Below, in pieces: positions 36,463 to 48,741 of a DNA stretch of 64,000 nt; position 1 is the stretch's first letter; each line of letters begins with the position of its first letter. The notes under the pieces were generated by a model. The model searched no databases. It saw nothing but the letters and a program-made list of their open reading frames with translations, and was not told where the DNA came from. Made by a program: the position numbers and the translations under genes. Source of the stretch: Geodermatophilus obscurus. GTDB taxonomy: Bacteria; Actinomycetota; Actinomycetes; Mycobacteriales; Geodermatophilaceae. The stretch covers positions 372,001 through 436,000 of the forward strand of contig NZ_FOWE01000004.1 of assembly GCF_900115395.1 (NCBI RefSeq), in the 5' to 3' direction.

Positions 36463-36696
36463 ATGCTGTCCGGTACGCCCCGCACCTTCATCGGCTCGAC
36501 CACCTTCCAGGTCAGCGGCATGACCTGCGCGCACTGCCAGCGAGCCGTCACCGAGGAGATCGTCGCCGTCGCCGGCGTCGAGACCGTCACCGTCGACCTC
36601 GCCAGCGGCACCGTCACCGTCACTGCCGACCGCCCCGTCGACCGCGCCGACATCGCCGCCGCGGTCGACGAGGCCGGCTACGCCCTCGTGCCCTAG
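36463..36696 (+). CDS. copZ: CopZ-like heavy-metal-associated (HMA) domain protein
   Basis: Protein of 77 aa, one ferredoxin-like HMA domain: [15 protein letters not shown] holds the copper-binding CxxC near residues 22-25, then [13 protein letters not shown] and [10 protein letters not shown]. Likely a cytosolic Cu(I) chaperone delivering to the P-type ATPase at 40821. GAGGAG Shine-Dalgarno before ATG. Followed by a perfect 14-bp-stem hairpin, so it is transcribed apart from the ABC genes. Confidence 0.88.
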   Translation: MLSGTPRTFIGSTTFQVSGMTCAHCQRAVTEEIVAVAGVETVTVDLASGTVTVTADRPVDRADIAAAVDEAGYALVP

Positions 36697-36706
36697 CGGG
36701 CCCGAT

Positions 36707-36743
36707 GCCGCTGCCCGGGGACCGCGAGCCCCCGGGCAGCGGC
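36707..36743 (+). terminator. Strong hairpin after copZ-like gene
   Basis: GCCGCTGCCCGGGG (36707-36720) pairs perfectly with CCCCGGGCAGCGGC (36730-36743), 9-nt loop; no U run. Confidence 0.7.
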
Positions 36744-36826
36744 GACCCGGCAGCCGGGATCCCTGCGCCGGACCGTCAGCCCCCATCCGGTCGCCGCCGT
36801 GGCGGCCCTGACACCCAGGAGCACCC

Positions 36827-37630
36827 GTGACCACCACCACCACCGACGGGCAACCGGCCACGGCGCCGGCGACGACCACGTCGTTCGCGGCCCGCGCGAT
36901 CGACGTGGTGAAGACCCACGGCCGCGGCGAGGCCGCCGTCCGCGCCCTGGACGGCGCGAGCGTCGCGATCCCCACCGGACGGTTCACCGCCGTCATGGGG
37001 CCCAGCGGCTCCGGCAAGTCGACCCTCGTCCACGCGCTCGCCGGCCTGGACGGCATCGACTCCGGCCGTGTCCTCGTCGGCGACACCGACCTCACCGAGC
37101 TCTCCGAGCGGGAGCGGACCCTGCTGCGCCGCGAGCGGCTCGGCTTCGTCTTCCAGGCCTTCAACCTGGTGCCGTCGCTGACCGCCGCGGAGAACATCGC
37201 CCTGCCGCTCACCCTCGCCGGCAAGCGGCCGGACCCGGCCTGGCTGGCCGAACTCGTCGAGGTGCTCGGCCTGGGTCCCCGGCTCGGCCACCGGCCGTCC
37301 CAGCTGTCCGGCGGGCAGCAGCAGCGTGTCGCGGTCGGGCGGGCCCTCGTCGCCCGTCCCGAGCTGGTGTTCGCCGACGAGCCCACCGGCAACCTCGACT
37401 CCCGCGCCGGGGCGGCACTGCTGTCCTTCCTCCGCGACGCCACCCGGACCTTCGGCCAGACCACCGTCATGGTCACCCACGACCCGGTCGCCGCCGCCTA
37501 CGCCGACCGGGTCGTCTTCCTCGCCGACGGCCGCATCGTCGACGAGCTGGCCGACCCGACCGCCGAGACGGTGCTGGCCCGCCTCGCCCGCCTCGACACG
37601 CCCCGGATCGACGAGCCGGTGGGGGCGTGA
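36827..37630 (+). CDS. ABC transporter ATP-binding protein (MacB/LolD class)
   Basis: Protein of 267 aa. Walker [10 protein letters not shown] near residue 62, Q-loop [17 protein letters not shown], signature [15 protein letters not shown], Walker [14 protein letters not shown], and H-loop VTHD. These features are those of MacB/LolD/FtsE-type ATPases that drive FtsX-like permeases in mechanotransmission, not substrate import. GTG start with CAGGAG. Its stop overlaps the permease GTG (GTGA). Confidence 0.92.
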   Translation: MTTTTTDGQPATAPATTTSFAARAIDVVKTHGRGEAAVRALDGASVAIPTGRFTAVMGPSGSGKSTLVHALAGLDGIDSGRVLVGDTDLTELSERERTLLRRERLGFVFQAFNLVPSLTAAENIALPLTLAGKRPDPAWLAELVEVLGLGPRLGHRPSQLSGGQQQRVAVGRALVARPELVFADEPTGNLDSRAGAALLSFLRDATRTFGQTTVMVTHDPVAAAYADRVVFLADGRIVDELADPTAETVLARLARLDTPRIDEPVGA

Positions 37631-40164
37631 TCCCGATGTGGCGCCTCGCTCTCTCCAACGCCCTCGCCTCCCGCTCCCGGCTGGCGCTGACCTGGCTGGC
37701 CGTCGCGCTCGGCGTCGCCTTCGTCACCGGCAGCCTGGTGCTCACCGACACCAGCACCCGCCTGCTCGACGACCAGTTCCGCACCACCGCCGCCGGCGTG
37801 GACCTCACCGTCCGGGGCGCCGCCGCCTTCGACGCCGCCATGGGCGTGGAGGTGCAGCGCGACCCGCTGCCGGCCGCCCTCGCCGACCGGATCGGCGCCA
37901 CCCCCGGTGTCGACCGGGTGCGGGCCGTCGCCTCCGGCCCCGGGCAGCTGCAGGTGGACGGACGGGCCGTCGAACCGGCCGGGCCGACCGTCCTCGGCAC
38001 CTGGGCCGAGGCCCCGTTCACCGCGTACGAGCTGCGCGCCGGGCGTGCTCCGGTCGCCGACGGCGAGGTCGTCCTCGATGCGGCCACCGCCACCGGGCAC
38101 GGCATCGACCTCGGCGACACGGTCGTCGTCTCGGCGGCCACCAGCCGGCAGCTCCGCGTCGTGGGCCTGACCGGCGTCGGCGACGGTGACGGGCTGGCCG
38201 ACAGCACCGTCGTGCTCGCCGCCCTGCCCACCGCGCAGGCGCTGCTCGACCTCGGCACCGGGGTCACCTCGGTCGACGTCATCGCCGCCGAGGGCGTCCC
38301 GGTCGCCGACCTGCGCGGCGACCTGGCCGCCGCTCTCGGCGAGCAGTACGCGGTCACCAATGCCCAGGACGCCGCCGCGGCCAGCGCGGACGCTGCGAAG
38401 GAGAGCATCGAGTACCTGCGCATCGTGCTGCTGGCACTGGCCGCCGCCGGGCTCGTGGTCGGCGCCTTCCTGATCGCCAACACCTTCGGCATCGTCCTCA
38501 CCCAGCGGACCCGGGAACTGGCGCTGCTCCGCGCCGCCGGCGCCACCGGCCGGCAGGTCCTCGCCTCCGTGCTCGGTGAGGCGCTCCTGGTCGGCGTCAC
38601 CGGCGCAGCCGGTGGCACCGCGGCCGGCATCGGCGCCGCCCACGCGCTGCGCGGCCTGGCGCAGAGCGCGGGACTGGCGCTGCCCGACGGGCCGCTGACG
38701 GTCACCGGCCGGACGGTCGTCGTCGGCCTGGCCGCCGGCACCGTGATCACCCTGCTGGCCGCGCTGGGCCCGGCCCGCCGGGCCGCCCGGACCGCCCCGG
38801 TGGCGGCCATGCGGGCCTCCGACCCGGCCCCGTCCGCCCCGCGGCGGCGCCGGCTGGTCACCGGCTGGGTTGCGCTCGGCCTGGGCGTGGCGCTGCTGGT
38901 CACTGCCGCGCTGCTGCGCGACGTCGCCGGCGTGGCCGTGGGTGCGGTGCTCCTCCTGGCCGGACTGGTCGTGCTCGGCCCGGTGCTCGCTCCCCGGCTC
39001 GCGCGGGCGGTCGGCCGCCCGCTGTTGGGCCTCGGCGTCCCCGGGCAGCTGGCCCGCGAGTCCGCGGTGCGCAACCCGCGGCGCACGGCCGCCACCGCAA
39101 CGGCCCTCGCCCTCGGGCTGGCGCTGATCGTCTTCGTGACGGTGCTCGGTAGCTCGGTGAAGGCGATCGGCGCGACCTCGACGGAGGCGATCACCGCCGA
39201 CCTGCTGGTGCAGAGCAGCCGGGACGAGATGCTCGGCGGGCTCTCCCCGGAGGTCGCCGACCGGATCGCCGCCCTGCCCGAGGTGGCCGCAGTCAGCTCG
39301 GTCCGCTACGGGCACTGGCTCGATGCAGGCACGACCAGCGCGCTGACCGCGGTCGACCCGGCCACCCTGCCGCGTGTCGCCAGCGTCGAGATGACCGCCG
39401 GGGAACTGGCCGCCCTCGACGGCGGCGGGATCGTGCTCGCCACCGGTGTCGCCGCAGAACGCGGCCTGCGGGTGGGCGACACGCTCGCCATGACGCTCCC
39501 GCGGCACGGGGAGCAGCGGCTGCGGGTGGTCGGGCTGATGGACGACGACTCGGCCCGGGCGCTGTCCACCAGCTACGTCATCTCGCTGGACACCTACGCG
39601 GAGCACTTCACCGAAGACGTCGACGCCACCGTCTACATCGCCCTCACCGACGACGTCGACCCGGCGGAGGCGCGGCAGACGCTGCGTGCGGCGGTCGCGG
39701 ACTTCCCGAACGCGGAGATCCTCGACCAGGCCGAGGCCGCCGCAGGCCGCGCGGCCGCCGTCGACCAGGTGCTCGGACTGGTCACCGTGCTGCTCGGCTT
39801 CGCCGTCCTCATCGCGCTGCTGGGCATCACCAACACCCTGGCGCTGTCCATCGTCGAGCGCACGCGGGAGATCGGACTGCTGCGGGCGGTCGGCACGACC
39901 CGGACGCAGCTGTCCTGGATGGTCCGCGCCGAGGCGGTGCTGGTCGCCGCCGTCGCGGTCGTCGTCGGCCTCGCCCTGGGGCTCGGCCTGGCGGTCGCCA
40001 CCCTGGCCGGCCTGTCCTCGGACACCCCGGTGGTCGTCCGGGTCCCGGTCGCCCAGCTGGGAGCGATCGTCGTCGCCGCGGTGCTCGCCGGGCTGGCCGC
40101 CGGCCTGCTGCCGGCCCGCCGCGCCGCCCGGCTCGACGTGCTCTCCGCCATCGCCACCCAGTGA
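37627..40164 (+). CDS. FtsX/MacB-like ABC transporter permease
   Basis: Protein of 845 aa with two FtsX modules. Helix 1 near residues 15-35, a large extracytoplasmic domain, three helices about 265-390, a linker, then a second periplasmic domain and three more helices (about 720-840) containing ALLGITNTLALSIVERTREIGLLRAVGTTRTQ. Typical of actinobacterial drug/lipid-efflux or envelope-stress ABC systems with no MacA partner. GTG start overlaps the ATPase stop. Ends at a 10-bp GC hairpin. Confidence 0.9.
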   Translation: MIPMWRLALSNALASRSRLALTWLAVALGVAFVTGSLVLTDTSTRLLDDQFRTTAAGVDLTVRGAAAFDAAMGVEVQRDPLPAALADRIGATPGVDRVRAVASGPGQLQVDGRAVEPAGPTVLGTWAEAPFTAYELRAGRAPVADGEVVLDAATATGHGIDLGDTVVVSAATSRQLRVVGLTGVGDGDGLADSTVVLAALPTAQALLDLGTGVTSVDVIAAEGVPVADLRGDLAAALGEQYAVTNAQDAAAASADAAKESIEYLRIVLLALAAAGLVVGAFLIANTFGIVLTQRTRELALLRAAGATGRQVLASVLGEALLVGVTGAAGGTAAGIGAAHALRGLAQSAGLALPDGPLTVTGRTVVVGLAAGTVITLLAALGPARRAARTAPVAAMRASDPAPSAPRRRRLVTGWVALGLGVALLVTAALLRDVAGVAVGAVLLLAGLVVLGPVLAPRLARAVGRPLLGLGVPGQLARESAVRNPRRTAATATALALGLALIVFVTVLGSSVKAIGATSTEAITADLLVQSSRDEMLGGLSPEVADRIAALPEVAAVSSVRYGHWLDAGTTSALTAVDPATLPRVASVEMTAGELAALDGGGIVLATGVAAERGLRVGDTLAMTLPRHGEQRLRVVGLMDDDSARALSTSYVISLDTYAEHFTEDVDATVYIALTDDVDPAEARQTLRAAVADFPNAEILDQAEAAAGRAAAVDQVLGLVTVLLGFAVLIALLGITNTLALSIVERTREIGLLRAVGTTRTQLSWMVRAEAVLVAAVAVVVGLALGLGLAVATLAGLSSDTPVVVRVPVAQLGAIVVAAVLAGLAAGLLPARRAARLDVLSAIATQ

Positions 40165-40168
40165 TCCC

Positions 40169-40199
40169 GCGGCGCCGGTCCATCCCGGGCCGGCGCCGC
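40169..40199 (+). terminator. Hairpin after ABC permease
   Basis: GCGGCGCCGG (40169-40178) pairs with CCGGCGCCGC (40190-40199), 11-nt loop. Confidence 0.65.
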
Positions 40200-40221
40200 C
40201 CCACCCACCCAGAAGCCCGCC

Positions 40222-40722
40222 ATGACCGAGCTGTCCACGACAGACCCTGCACGGACCGCCACCGGGATCCGGCGGGCCTCACCGGCTGACGCCGGTGAGG
40301 TCGCCGCGATGGTCCGGGAGATCGCCGAGCACGAGGACCAGTCCGTGCACGTGCACGTCGACGGAGGGCGGTGGCGCACGCTGCTCGCGCGACCGGACGT
40401 CGTCGTCCTGCTGGCCGAGCGCGACGGCCGCGCGGTCGGCTACGTCTCCGCGGTCCGCCAGCTGCACCTGTGGACCGGCGGCGACGTCCTCGCCCTCGAC
40501 GACCTCTACATCCGCCCCGGGCACCGCGACGCCGGCGTCGGCCGGCGGCTCATGGCCGCCCTCGCCAGCCTGGCCGCTCCCGAGCAGCTGCTCGTCCGCT
40601 GGGGCGTGGAGGTCGACAACGTCGACGCGCAGCGGTTCTACCGCCGCCTGGGCGCGACCCTCCGGCCCAAGATCCAGGCCGCGTGGACGCCCGCGGCCTA
40701 CGCCGACGCCGCCCGGGGCTGA
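40222..40722 (+). CDS. GNAT-family N-acetyltransferase
   Basis: Protein of 166 aa with GNAT motifs: [10 protein letters not shown], the beta4 stretch [25 protein letters not shown] (acetyl-CoA pyrophosphate loop RxxGVG near residue 105), and [13 protein letters not shown]. Substrate unknown; it sits between export genes and may inactivate a small molecule or polyamine. ATG without strong Shine-Dalgarno. Followed by a 7-bp hairpin and TTT. Confidence 0.82.
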   Translation: MTELSTTDPARTATGIRRASPADAGEVAAMVREIAEHEDQSVHVHVDGGRWRTLLARPDVVVLLAERDGRAVGYVSAVRQLHLWTGGDVLALDDLYIRPGHRDAGVGRRLMAALASLAAPEQLLVRWGVEVDNVDAQRFYRRLGATLRPKIQAAWTPAAYADAARG

Positions 40723-40745
40723 CCGCCGCCCCCGGACCCGGCGGT
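40722..40745 (+). terminator. Hairpin after first GNAT gene
   Basis: ACCGCCG (40722-40728) pairs with CGGCGGT (40739-40745) followed by TT, a near-canonical intrinsic terminator. Confidence 0.55.
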
Positions 40746-40820
40746 TTCCCCGGTCCGAGCCGGGATCCCGCCGCCGAGCATCGGTCCACCCACAGGACCC
40801 GTCCGACCAGGAGATCCGCC

Positions 40821-44063
<3,243 letters not shown>

Positions 44064-44075
44064 GCCCACGCCCGG

Positions 44076-44112
44076 CAGCCTCCGCATGCCGTGCACCGGC
44101 ATGCGGGGGCTG
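44076..44112 (+). terminator. Strong hairpin after copA
   Basis: CAGCCTCCGCATGCCG (44076-44091) pairs with CGGCATGCGGGGGCTG (44097-44112); 16-bp stem with one G-U pair and a 5-nt loop. Confidence 0.75.
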
Positions 44113-44169
44113 CGGCGCGACGACCGACCCCGACGGGCCGCAGGGCCCCCAGCGCAGATGGAGGAACGG

Positions 44170-44778
44170 ATGACGCTGCACGTACGCCCGGCCGGGCCCG
44201 ACGACGTCCCGGCCGCCGCCGACGTCCTGACCGATGCCTTCACCGACTACCCTTGGACCCGGTGGACGGTCGACGCCGACGACCACGCCCGGCGACTGTG
44301 CCGGCTGTTCCGGCTCGACCTCGATGCCATCGCCCTGCCGTACGGGCACGTGGACATCGGCACCACCCCCGAGGGCCCGGCGACCGTCGCCGTCTGGCTG
44401 CCCAGCGCCGCGGTCCCCGAGCACGTCTGGGCCGAGATCGGCTCGGCGACCGCTGAGCTGGCCGGCAGCCGGACGGCCGCCGCGGCCGCGGCCGAGGCGG
44501 TGCTGGCGGCCCACCGGCCGACCGAGGAGCACGTGCTCCTGGCCAGCGTCGGCGTCGCACGGCACCAGCAGGGGCGTGGCCTGGGGACGGCGGCCGTGGC
44601 TCCCGGCCTGGACCGTGCCGACCGCGAGGGGTTGCCGGTGCACCTGGAGACCAGTGCCGAGTCCAACCTGCGCTTCTACCGGCGCCTCGGCTTCACGGTG
44701 ACGGGCGTCGTCGACCTGCCCGACGGCGGCCCGCGCACCTGGCTGATGCGTCGCGCATCCTGCAGGGCGGGCGCCTGA
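44170..44778 (+). CDS. GNAT-family N-acetyltransferase
   Basis: Protein of 202 aa. Residues 1-100 carry VRPAGPDDVPAAADVLTDAF and a PYGHVDIGTT strand; the acetyl-CoA site is LLASVGVARHQQGRGLGTAAV (about 121-141), then HLETSAESNLRFYRRLGF. This resembles acetyltransferases found beside export or resistance genes; substrate unknown. ATG 44170 is preceded by GGAGGA and is preferred over the frame extension to 44086. Last confident gene before the right-hand fadE25-tail repeat. Confidence 0.82.
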   Translation: MTLHVRPAGPDDVPAAADVLTDAFTDYPWTRWTVDADDHARRLCRLFRLDLDAIALPYGHVDIGTTPEGPATVAVWLPSAAVPEHVWAEIGSATAELAGSRTAAAAAAEAVLAAHRPTEEHVLLASVGVARHQQGRGLGTAAVAPGLDRADREGLPVHLETSAESNLRFYRRLGFTVTGVVDLPDGGPRTWLMRRASCRAGA

Positions 44779-44899
44779 CGAGCGTCAGCGCGCACGGATG
44801 CCGATGGCTGCACGTCGAGGGCGCCGCCTGCGGCCAGGGATGTCTCTCCTGGACGGGGCGAGCCCGCGACGGTGCGCGCCGCACGGGCGCACGCGACGC

Positions 44900-45079
44900 T
44901 CAGGCAGGCGTCACGCGCATCGAGGACAGCCGCTCGTGCCGGGACGGAGGCGCGGGCAGGTCCGCCGGCATCGCCTCTAGCGCCGCCCTGCCTGCCGCCT
45001 CCGTCCCCAACGGACCCACGAGGGCCAGGACGTCGTCGTTGCCGTCCGCCCAGTCCTCCTGGCGCAGGACCATCCCCAC
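44900..45079 (-). CDS. Small hypothetical protein
   Basis: Frame of 59 aa reading GMVLRQEDWADGNDDVLALV and ending SSMRVTPA. Codon third positions are GC-rich and composition is protein-like, with an acidic first half. No known family. Start uncertain: GTG 45079 has GAGGG seven bases upstream, ATG 45073 is possible, and the frame is open to 45124. The 110 bp before it (44779-44899) and the 140 bp after (45080-45222) hold nothing I can assign. Confidence 0.45.
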   Translation of the reverse strand: MGMVLRQEDWADGNDDVLALVGPLGTEAAGRAALEAMPADLPAPPSRHERLSSMRVTPA

Positions 45080-45222
45080 GTGTCTGCCCTCCCTGCTCGC
45101 TGCAGCAGCCGATCGATCGGACACGGTCCGGGCCTGGGCGGCGAGCGCAGTCCGCTCCCGGTTGACCTGTAGCCGTGAGAAGGCTCAGGTGAGCGGGGGA
45201 GCGGAGGGCTGAGGTCGTCAAC

Positions 45223-45306
45223 CACCCAGATCTACGAGGGCACCAACCAGATCCAGCGGATGGTCATCGCCCGCAGCCTGCTGCGGTAGGACGTCGACCG
45301 GCGTCC
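45223..45306 (+). pseudogene. Duplicate of fadE25 3' end (attR-like repeat)
   Basis: Bases 45225-45290 read TQIYEGTNQIQRMVIARSLL and then R-stop, identical in protein to the FadE25 C-terminus at 27694-27759, and the match continues for 17 bp of downstream sequence. One synonymous mismatch in 84 bp. No start codon or upstream coding sequence precedes it, so it cannot be expressed as an enzyme. It is the right boundary of the candidate island. Confidence 0.9.
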
Positions 45307-45504
45307 GCCCGGTCGAGCGGACGCGCGGGAGTGACACCCGCCCTCCGGCGAAGGAGCGAGGGCTCTACCGGCTCGCCCTCGGGGAACGGGTTCCGGCACC
45401 TCGCGTGCGGGTAGGGAAGGTCCCGGTCAGCGAGGTAGGTCCAGCTCGAGCCCAGGGTGTCGGCGGCCTCCTCCGCCGGTGCTCGGGTGCCGGCCGGGAG
45501 AGAC

Positions 45505-45708
45505 GTGGCGATCGAACGAGTGCGCTGGGACACCTGTCCCCGGTGCGGTCGCATGGCGGCGGTCGGGTTGCTCGACGGGGTACCGATCAACGTCGACTGC
45601 ACAGGCGGTTGCGCACCGACCGAGCAGGATCTGGGGCGGCTGCGGCGAGCTGCCGGCAGGTCCGCTCCGCTGGGGCGTCGGGCGGGCGCGACATGGCGGT
45701 CCCGCTGA
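45505..45708 (+). CDS. Small Cys4 zinc-ribbon-like protein
   Basis: Frame of 67 aa: VAIERVRWDTCPRCGRMA, then VGLLDGVPINVDCTGGCAPT. Cysteines fall as C-x2-C-x17-C-x3-C, which would suit a zinc ribbon. GTG 45505 has GGGAG four bases before it. No family recognised; the C-terminal 20 residues are Arg-rich and may be beyond the real fold. It lies between the island boundary and the SpoIIE phosphatase gene. Confidence 0.45.
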   Translation: MAIERVRWDTCPRCGRMAAVGLLDGVPINVDCTGGCAPTEQDLGRLRRAAGRSAPLGRRAGATWRSR

Positions 45709-45940
45709 CGAGGCCGACCTGCGCACCGGGCGGGTCAGCCGCACGTGACGGTCGCCGCCCGGCCGGACGACGGCCGCCCGATGTGCTGTCACCTCGACGG
45801 CGAGGTCTCCGCGCCTCCGACGACGACCTGCCCCCGCGGCGCCCGGAGCCACCGTCCGCTGACCTCCCGCCGGCCGCGCCCGGCGACCGTTCCGTCCAGG
45901 ATGATGCTGCCGTACGTCCCCGGCTGGTGGAGGAGCAGAC
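45709..45940. other. No gene recognised
   Basis: 232 bp between the Cys4 protein and the SpoIIE phosphatase. Frames are open but have Arg/Pro-rich shadow composition; no inverted repeat or promoter could be identified with confidence. Confidence 0.4.
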
Positions 45941-47677
45941 GTGACCGAGACCGCTGCGGCCAGGCTGGGGCCCGGGCAGATGGCGGCGGCGCTGGAACAC
46001 CTACCCGACGGCGTGGCCGTCCTCGACGGCGAGTGGACCGTCTGCTACGTCAACCCGGCCGGTGCGGCGCTGCTGGGCTGCGACGCGAGCACGCTGGTCG
46101 GCCGCAACCTGTGGACGGCCCTGCCCGAGCTGGGCGGAACCGTCTTCCACAGTCTCCTGCTGCACGCCCGCAGCACGGGCCCTCCCGGCACCGGCACCGG
46201 CAGCCCGGTGACCTGGCAGGGTTTCTACGCACCGGCCGGGCGGTGGCTGACGGCGACCGCCGTGGTCGCCGACGGGCTGCTGCACCTGTCCTTCCGCGAG
46301 ACCGGTCCCGCGCGCGCCGGACGCCGGGCACCGGCCGGCGCCGACGACCGTGTCACCGACGACGACGGTGTCACCGACGCCGGGGTCCTCGAGCGTGATC
46401 GGGATGCCGACGGAGACCGGCTGCGGTTCCTGGCCGAGGTCAGCGACGCGATGATCTCCACTCTCGACGCCGGGGAGTCCGCCGCGCAGCTGGCGCAGCT
46501 GGTGCTGCCCCGACTGGGCGACTGGTCGATGGTCTCCCTCATCGGCGACGACGGCCGCCCCGCCGCCGAGGCGCACGCCCACACCGATCCGGCCCGCCGC
46601 GCCGACCTGGACACCTACCTCGCCGGGCGGATCCGCGGCGCCGGCGACGACAGCCCGCTGGTGGCCGCGCTGCTGAGCGGCGAACCGGTGCAGCTGGCCA
46701 TCGACCAGGCGCTGGTCGAGCCGTCCCTGTCCACCGAGGCGGTCCGGGCGGCCTGGGACCGGCTCGAGGCCACCTCCTGCACGATCGTGCCGCTGCGGGC
46801 GCGCGGTGAGACCTTCGGCGCCCTGGTCCTGATGATCAGCGCCGGCCGTCCGGCGCACACCGAGATGGAGATCGCCACCGCCGTCGAGGTCGCCCGCCGG
46901 GCCGCGGTGTCGTTGGACAACGCCCGCCTCTACAGCCGGCAGCTGAAGGTCGCCGAGACGCTGCAGCACAGCCTGCTCACCCCGCCACCGCAGCCGGACG
47001 AGCTGGAGATCGCCGTGCGGTACGTGCCCGCGGCCACCCACATGCACGTCGGCGGGGACTGGTACGACGCCTTCACCCAGCCCGACGGCGCCACCCTGCT
47101 GGTCATCGGTGACGTGGTGGGGCACAACGTCGACGCCGCGGCCGCGATGGGGCAGGTCCGCAGCATCGTGCGCGCGATCGCCTACGACCGCGGCGGCAGC
47201 CCCGCCCAGACCCTGGCCCGGGTCGACGAGGTCCTCGCCGGCCTGGCCATCGGCTCGCTGGCCACCGTCCTGGTCGCCCGCGTCGAGCAGTCGGCCGACC
47301 AGGCCCGCTCGGGGTTGCGCACGCTGCGCTGGTCCTCGGCCGGGCACCTGCCCCCGGTGCTGCTGCGTCCCGACGGGACCGTGCGCTTGCTCGACACTGC
47401 CGCCGAGCGGCTGCTCGGCACCGGCGCGGCCAGCCCCCACACCGACCACGAGACGCTGCTCCGGCCCGACGACACGGTCGTCTTCTACACCGACGGCGTC
47501 GTCGAGCACGGCCGCAGCGGCATCGACGACGGCCTCACCCGGCTCACCGGCGTCCTCGCCGAGCTGGTGCACCTGCCGCTCGACGAGCTCTGCGACCAGA
47601 TGCTGACCCGGATCGTGGACGGCCGCACCGACGACGACATCGCCGTGCTCGTCCTCCGCTGCCACTCCCGGGTGTAG
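45941..47677 (+). CDS. PAS-GAF-SpoIIE/PP2C protein serine phosphatase
   Basis: Cytosolic protein of 578 aa. PAS domain about 15-125 (LPDGVAVLDGEWTVCYVNPAGAALLG), an acidic linker, GAF domain about 165-325 (ending VEVARRAAVSLDNARLYSRQ), coiled HSLLTPP segment, and PP2C-SIM phosphatase about 345-577 with VGGDWYDAF, VIGDVVGHNVDAAAAMGQVR, SSAGHLPPVLL, FYTDGVVEHG and DDDIAVLVLR. Metal-binding Asp residues are present. Such phosphatases dephosphorylate STAS anti-anti-sigma factors in response to PAS/GAF signals. GTG start with GAGCAG. No STAS gene is adjacent. Confidence 0.9.
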   Translation: MTETAAARLGPGQMAAALEHLPDGVAVLDGEWTVCYVNPAGAALLGCDASTLVGRNLWTALPELGGTVFHSLLLHARSTGPPGTGTGSPVTWQGFYAPAGRWLTATAVVADGLLHLSFRETGPARAGRRAPAGADDRVTDDDGVTDAGVLERDRDADGDRLRFLAEVSDAMISTLDAGESAAQLAQLVLPRLGDWSMVSLIGDDGRPAAEAHAHTDPARRADLDTYLAGRIRGAGDDSPLVAALLSGEPVQLAIDQALVEPSLSTEAVRAAWDRLEATSCTIVPLRARGETFGALVLMISAGRPAHTEMEIATAVEVARRAAVSLDNARLYSRQLKVAETLQHSLLTPPPQPDELEIAVRYVPAATHMHVGGDWYDAFTQPDGATLLVIGDVVGHNVDAAAAMGQVRSIVRAIAYDRGGSPAQTLARVDEVLAGLAIGSLATVLVARVEQSADQARSGLRTLRWSSAGHLPPVLLRPDGTVRLLDTAAERLLGTGAASPHTDHETLLRPDDTVVFYTDGVVEHGRSGIDDGLTRLTGVLAELVHLPLDELCDQMLTRIVDGRTDDDIAVLVLRCHSRV

Positions 47678-47689
47678 CGGGGCACCTCA

Positions 47690-48385
47690 CCGCACTGCTC
47701 GACGAGATCGTCGGCGACGTCGTCGGCGGTCCGGCCGGCGGCGTGGGCGTAGCCGCGCAGGACCGCGAGCGCGTCGGTGCCGGGTGCCTCCAGCGCCGGC
47801 AGCAGCATGCCGACGGCCATCCACAGCCGGGCCGGCGACGCGCGTCGGGAGTGTCCGACCACGCCGGCAGCTCGGTCGGCGTCCACACCGACCAGTCGGC
47901 GGCCAGGTCCAGGTGGTCGGAGACGAGCTCGGCCACGCACCGGGCTGCGAAGACGTCGACGGCCGTCACACCGGCGGGGTCGGTGGAGTACAGGTCCATC
48001 GCACCGATCCCCCTGAGCCGCCCGGGCAGGGAGAAGGCGAGCGCGCTGCGCAGCGGGGTGGAGGTGACCAGCAGGTCGTGGAAGACCGGACACCGGCGCG
48101 CCAGAGCCGTCTCGCTGCCGGAGACGGGGAACCCGGTCTCCGCGGCGAGCAGGCACGGCCCGCTGCCGGCGGTGAACTGCAGCCGCTCGGCGGTGGCAGC
48201 GACGTCGCTGCTGGCCGCCAGAGGAGTCCGCAGGCCGGGCTCACCGTGGATGCTCAGCCCGACCCGTCGACGCCGAGAACGGTGGCGGCAGCACTGGCCA
48301 GCCGCACCGGCAGCAGGTCCGGATCGTCGCCGGCGACGCCGGCCTCGGCGTCGAGCTCCTCGACGAAGCGGCTCGCGATGTCCAC
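47690..48385 (-). pseudogene. GAF-ANTAR regulator split by two single-base frameshifts
   Basis: Three reading frames join into one GAF-ANTAR protein. Frame 1 (GTG 48385): DIASRFVEELDAEAGV to AAATVLGVDGSG, then TGA at 48254-48256. Frame 2 continues the GAF domain: LSIHGEPGLRTPLAAS, AERLQFTAGSGPCLLA, GAMDLYSTDPAGVTAVDVFA. Frame 3 gives the ANTAR part: RLWMAVGMLLPALEAPGTDA, ADDVADDLVEQCGEVPRYTRE. Both shifts (near 48262 in GACGGGTCGGG and near 47845) need one base added back, so two one-base deletions or two sequence errors explain it. If intact, it would be an RNA-binding antiterminator with a sensory GAF domain. The 3' end is uncertain. Confidence 0.7.
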
Positions 48386-48741
48386 GGCCGGCCCCTCGGC
48401 GTTCCGGTGTCGCGCCGCAGCGGGGCGCAGTGGAGTGCCGGACGTTGCCCGCGCTGCTCTGGGGCAAACCCGGCCATGCCCTGCCCCCACGCGGGGGAGT
48501 GAGCTCGGTGCCGCCCGCCCTGGGCAACGCCTGCGGCGCGCGACGGCCGTGACTGCGGGCGCGTCGGCGCGCTCCCGACGTCATCGCGTGGCGCCGCCCG
48601 AGGACGTCGGCGGGCGGCGAGTCGAGGAGGAGTGGGGACACCCCGGCGCCGGGGATCCGCCTGCCGCGGCACAGCGGCTGTGGGAGCGAGGCCGTGGGGA
48701 TGGTCGGGTCCGACGCGGGCGGGGCCGGGTGGCGGACGTGC
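48386..48741. other. No gene recognised
   Basis: 356 bp between the broken GAF-ANTAR gene and the MEDS-ATPase 3' end. Only frames of shadow-like composition are present. It probably contains the promoter of the GAF-ANTAR gene. Confidence 0.4.
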
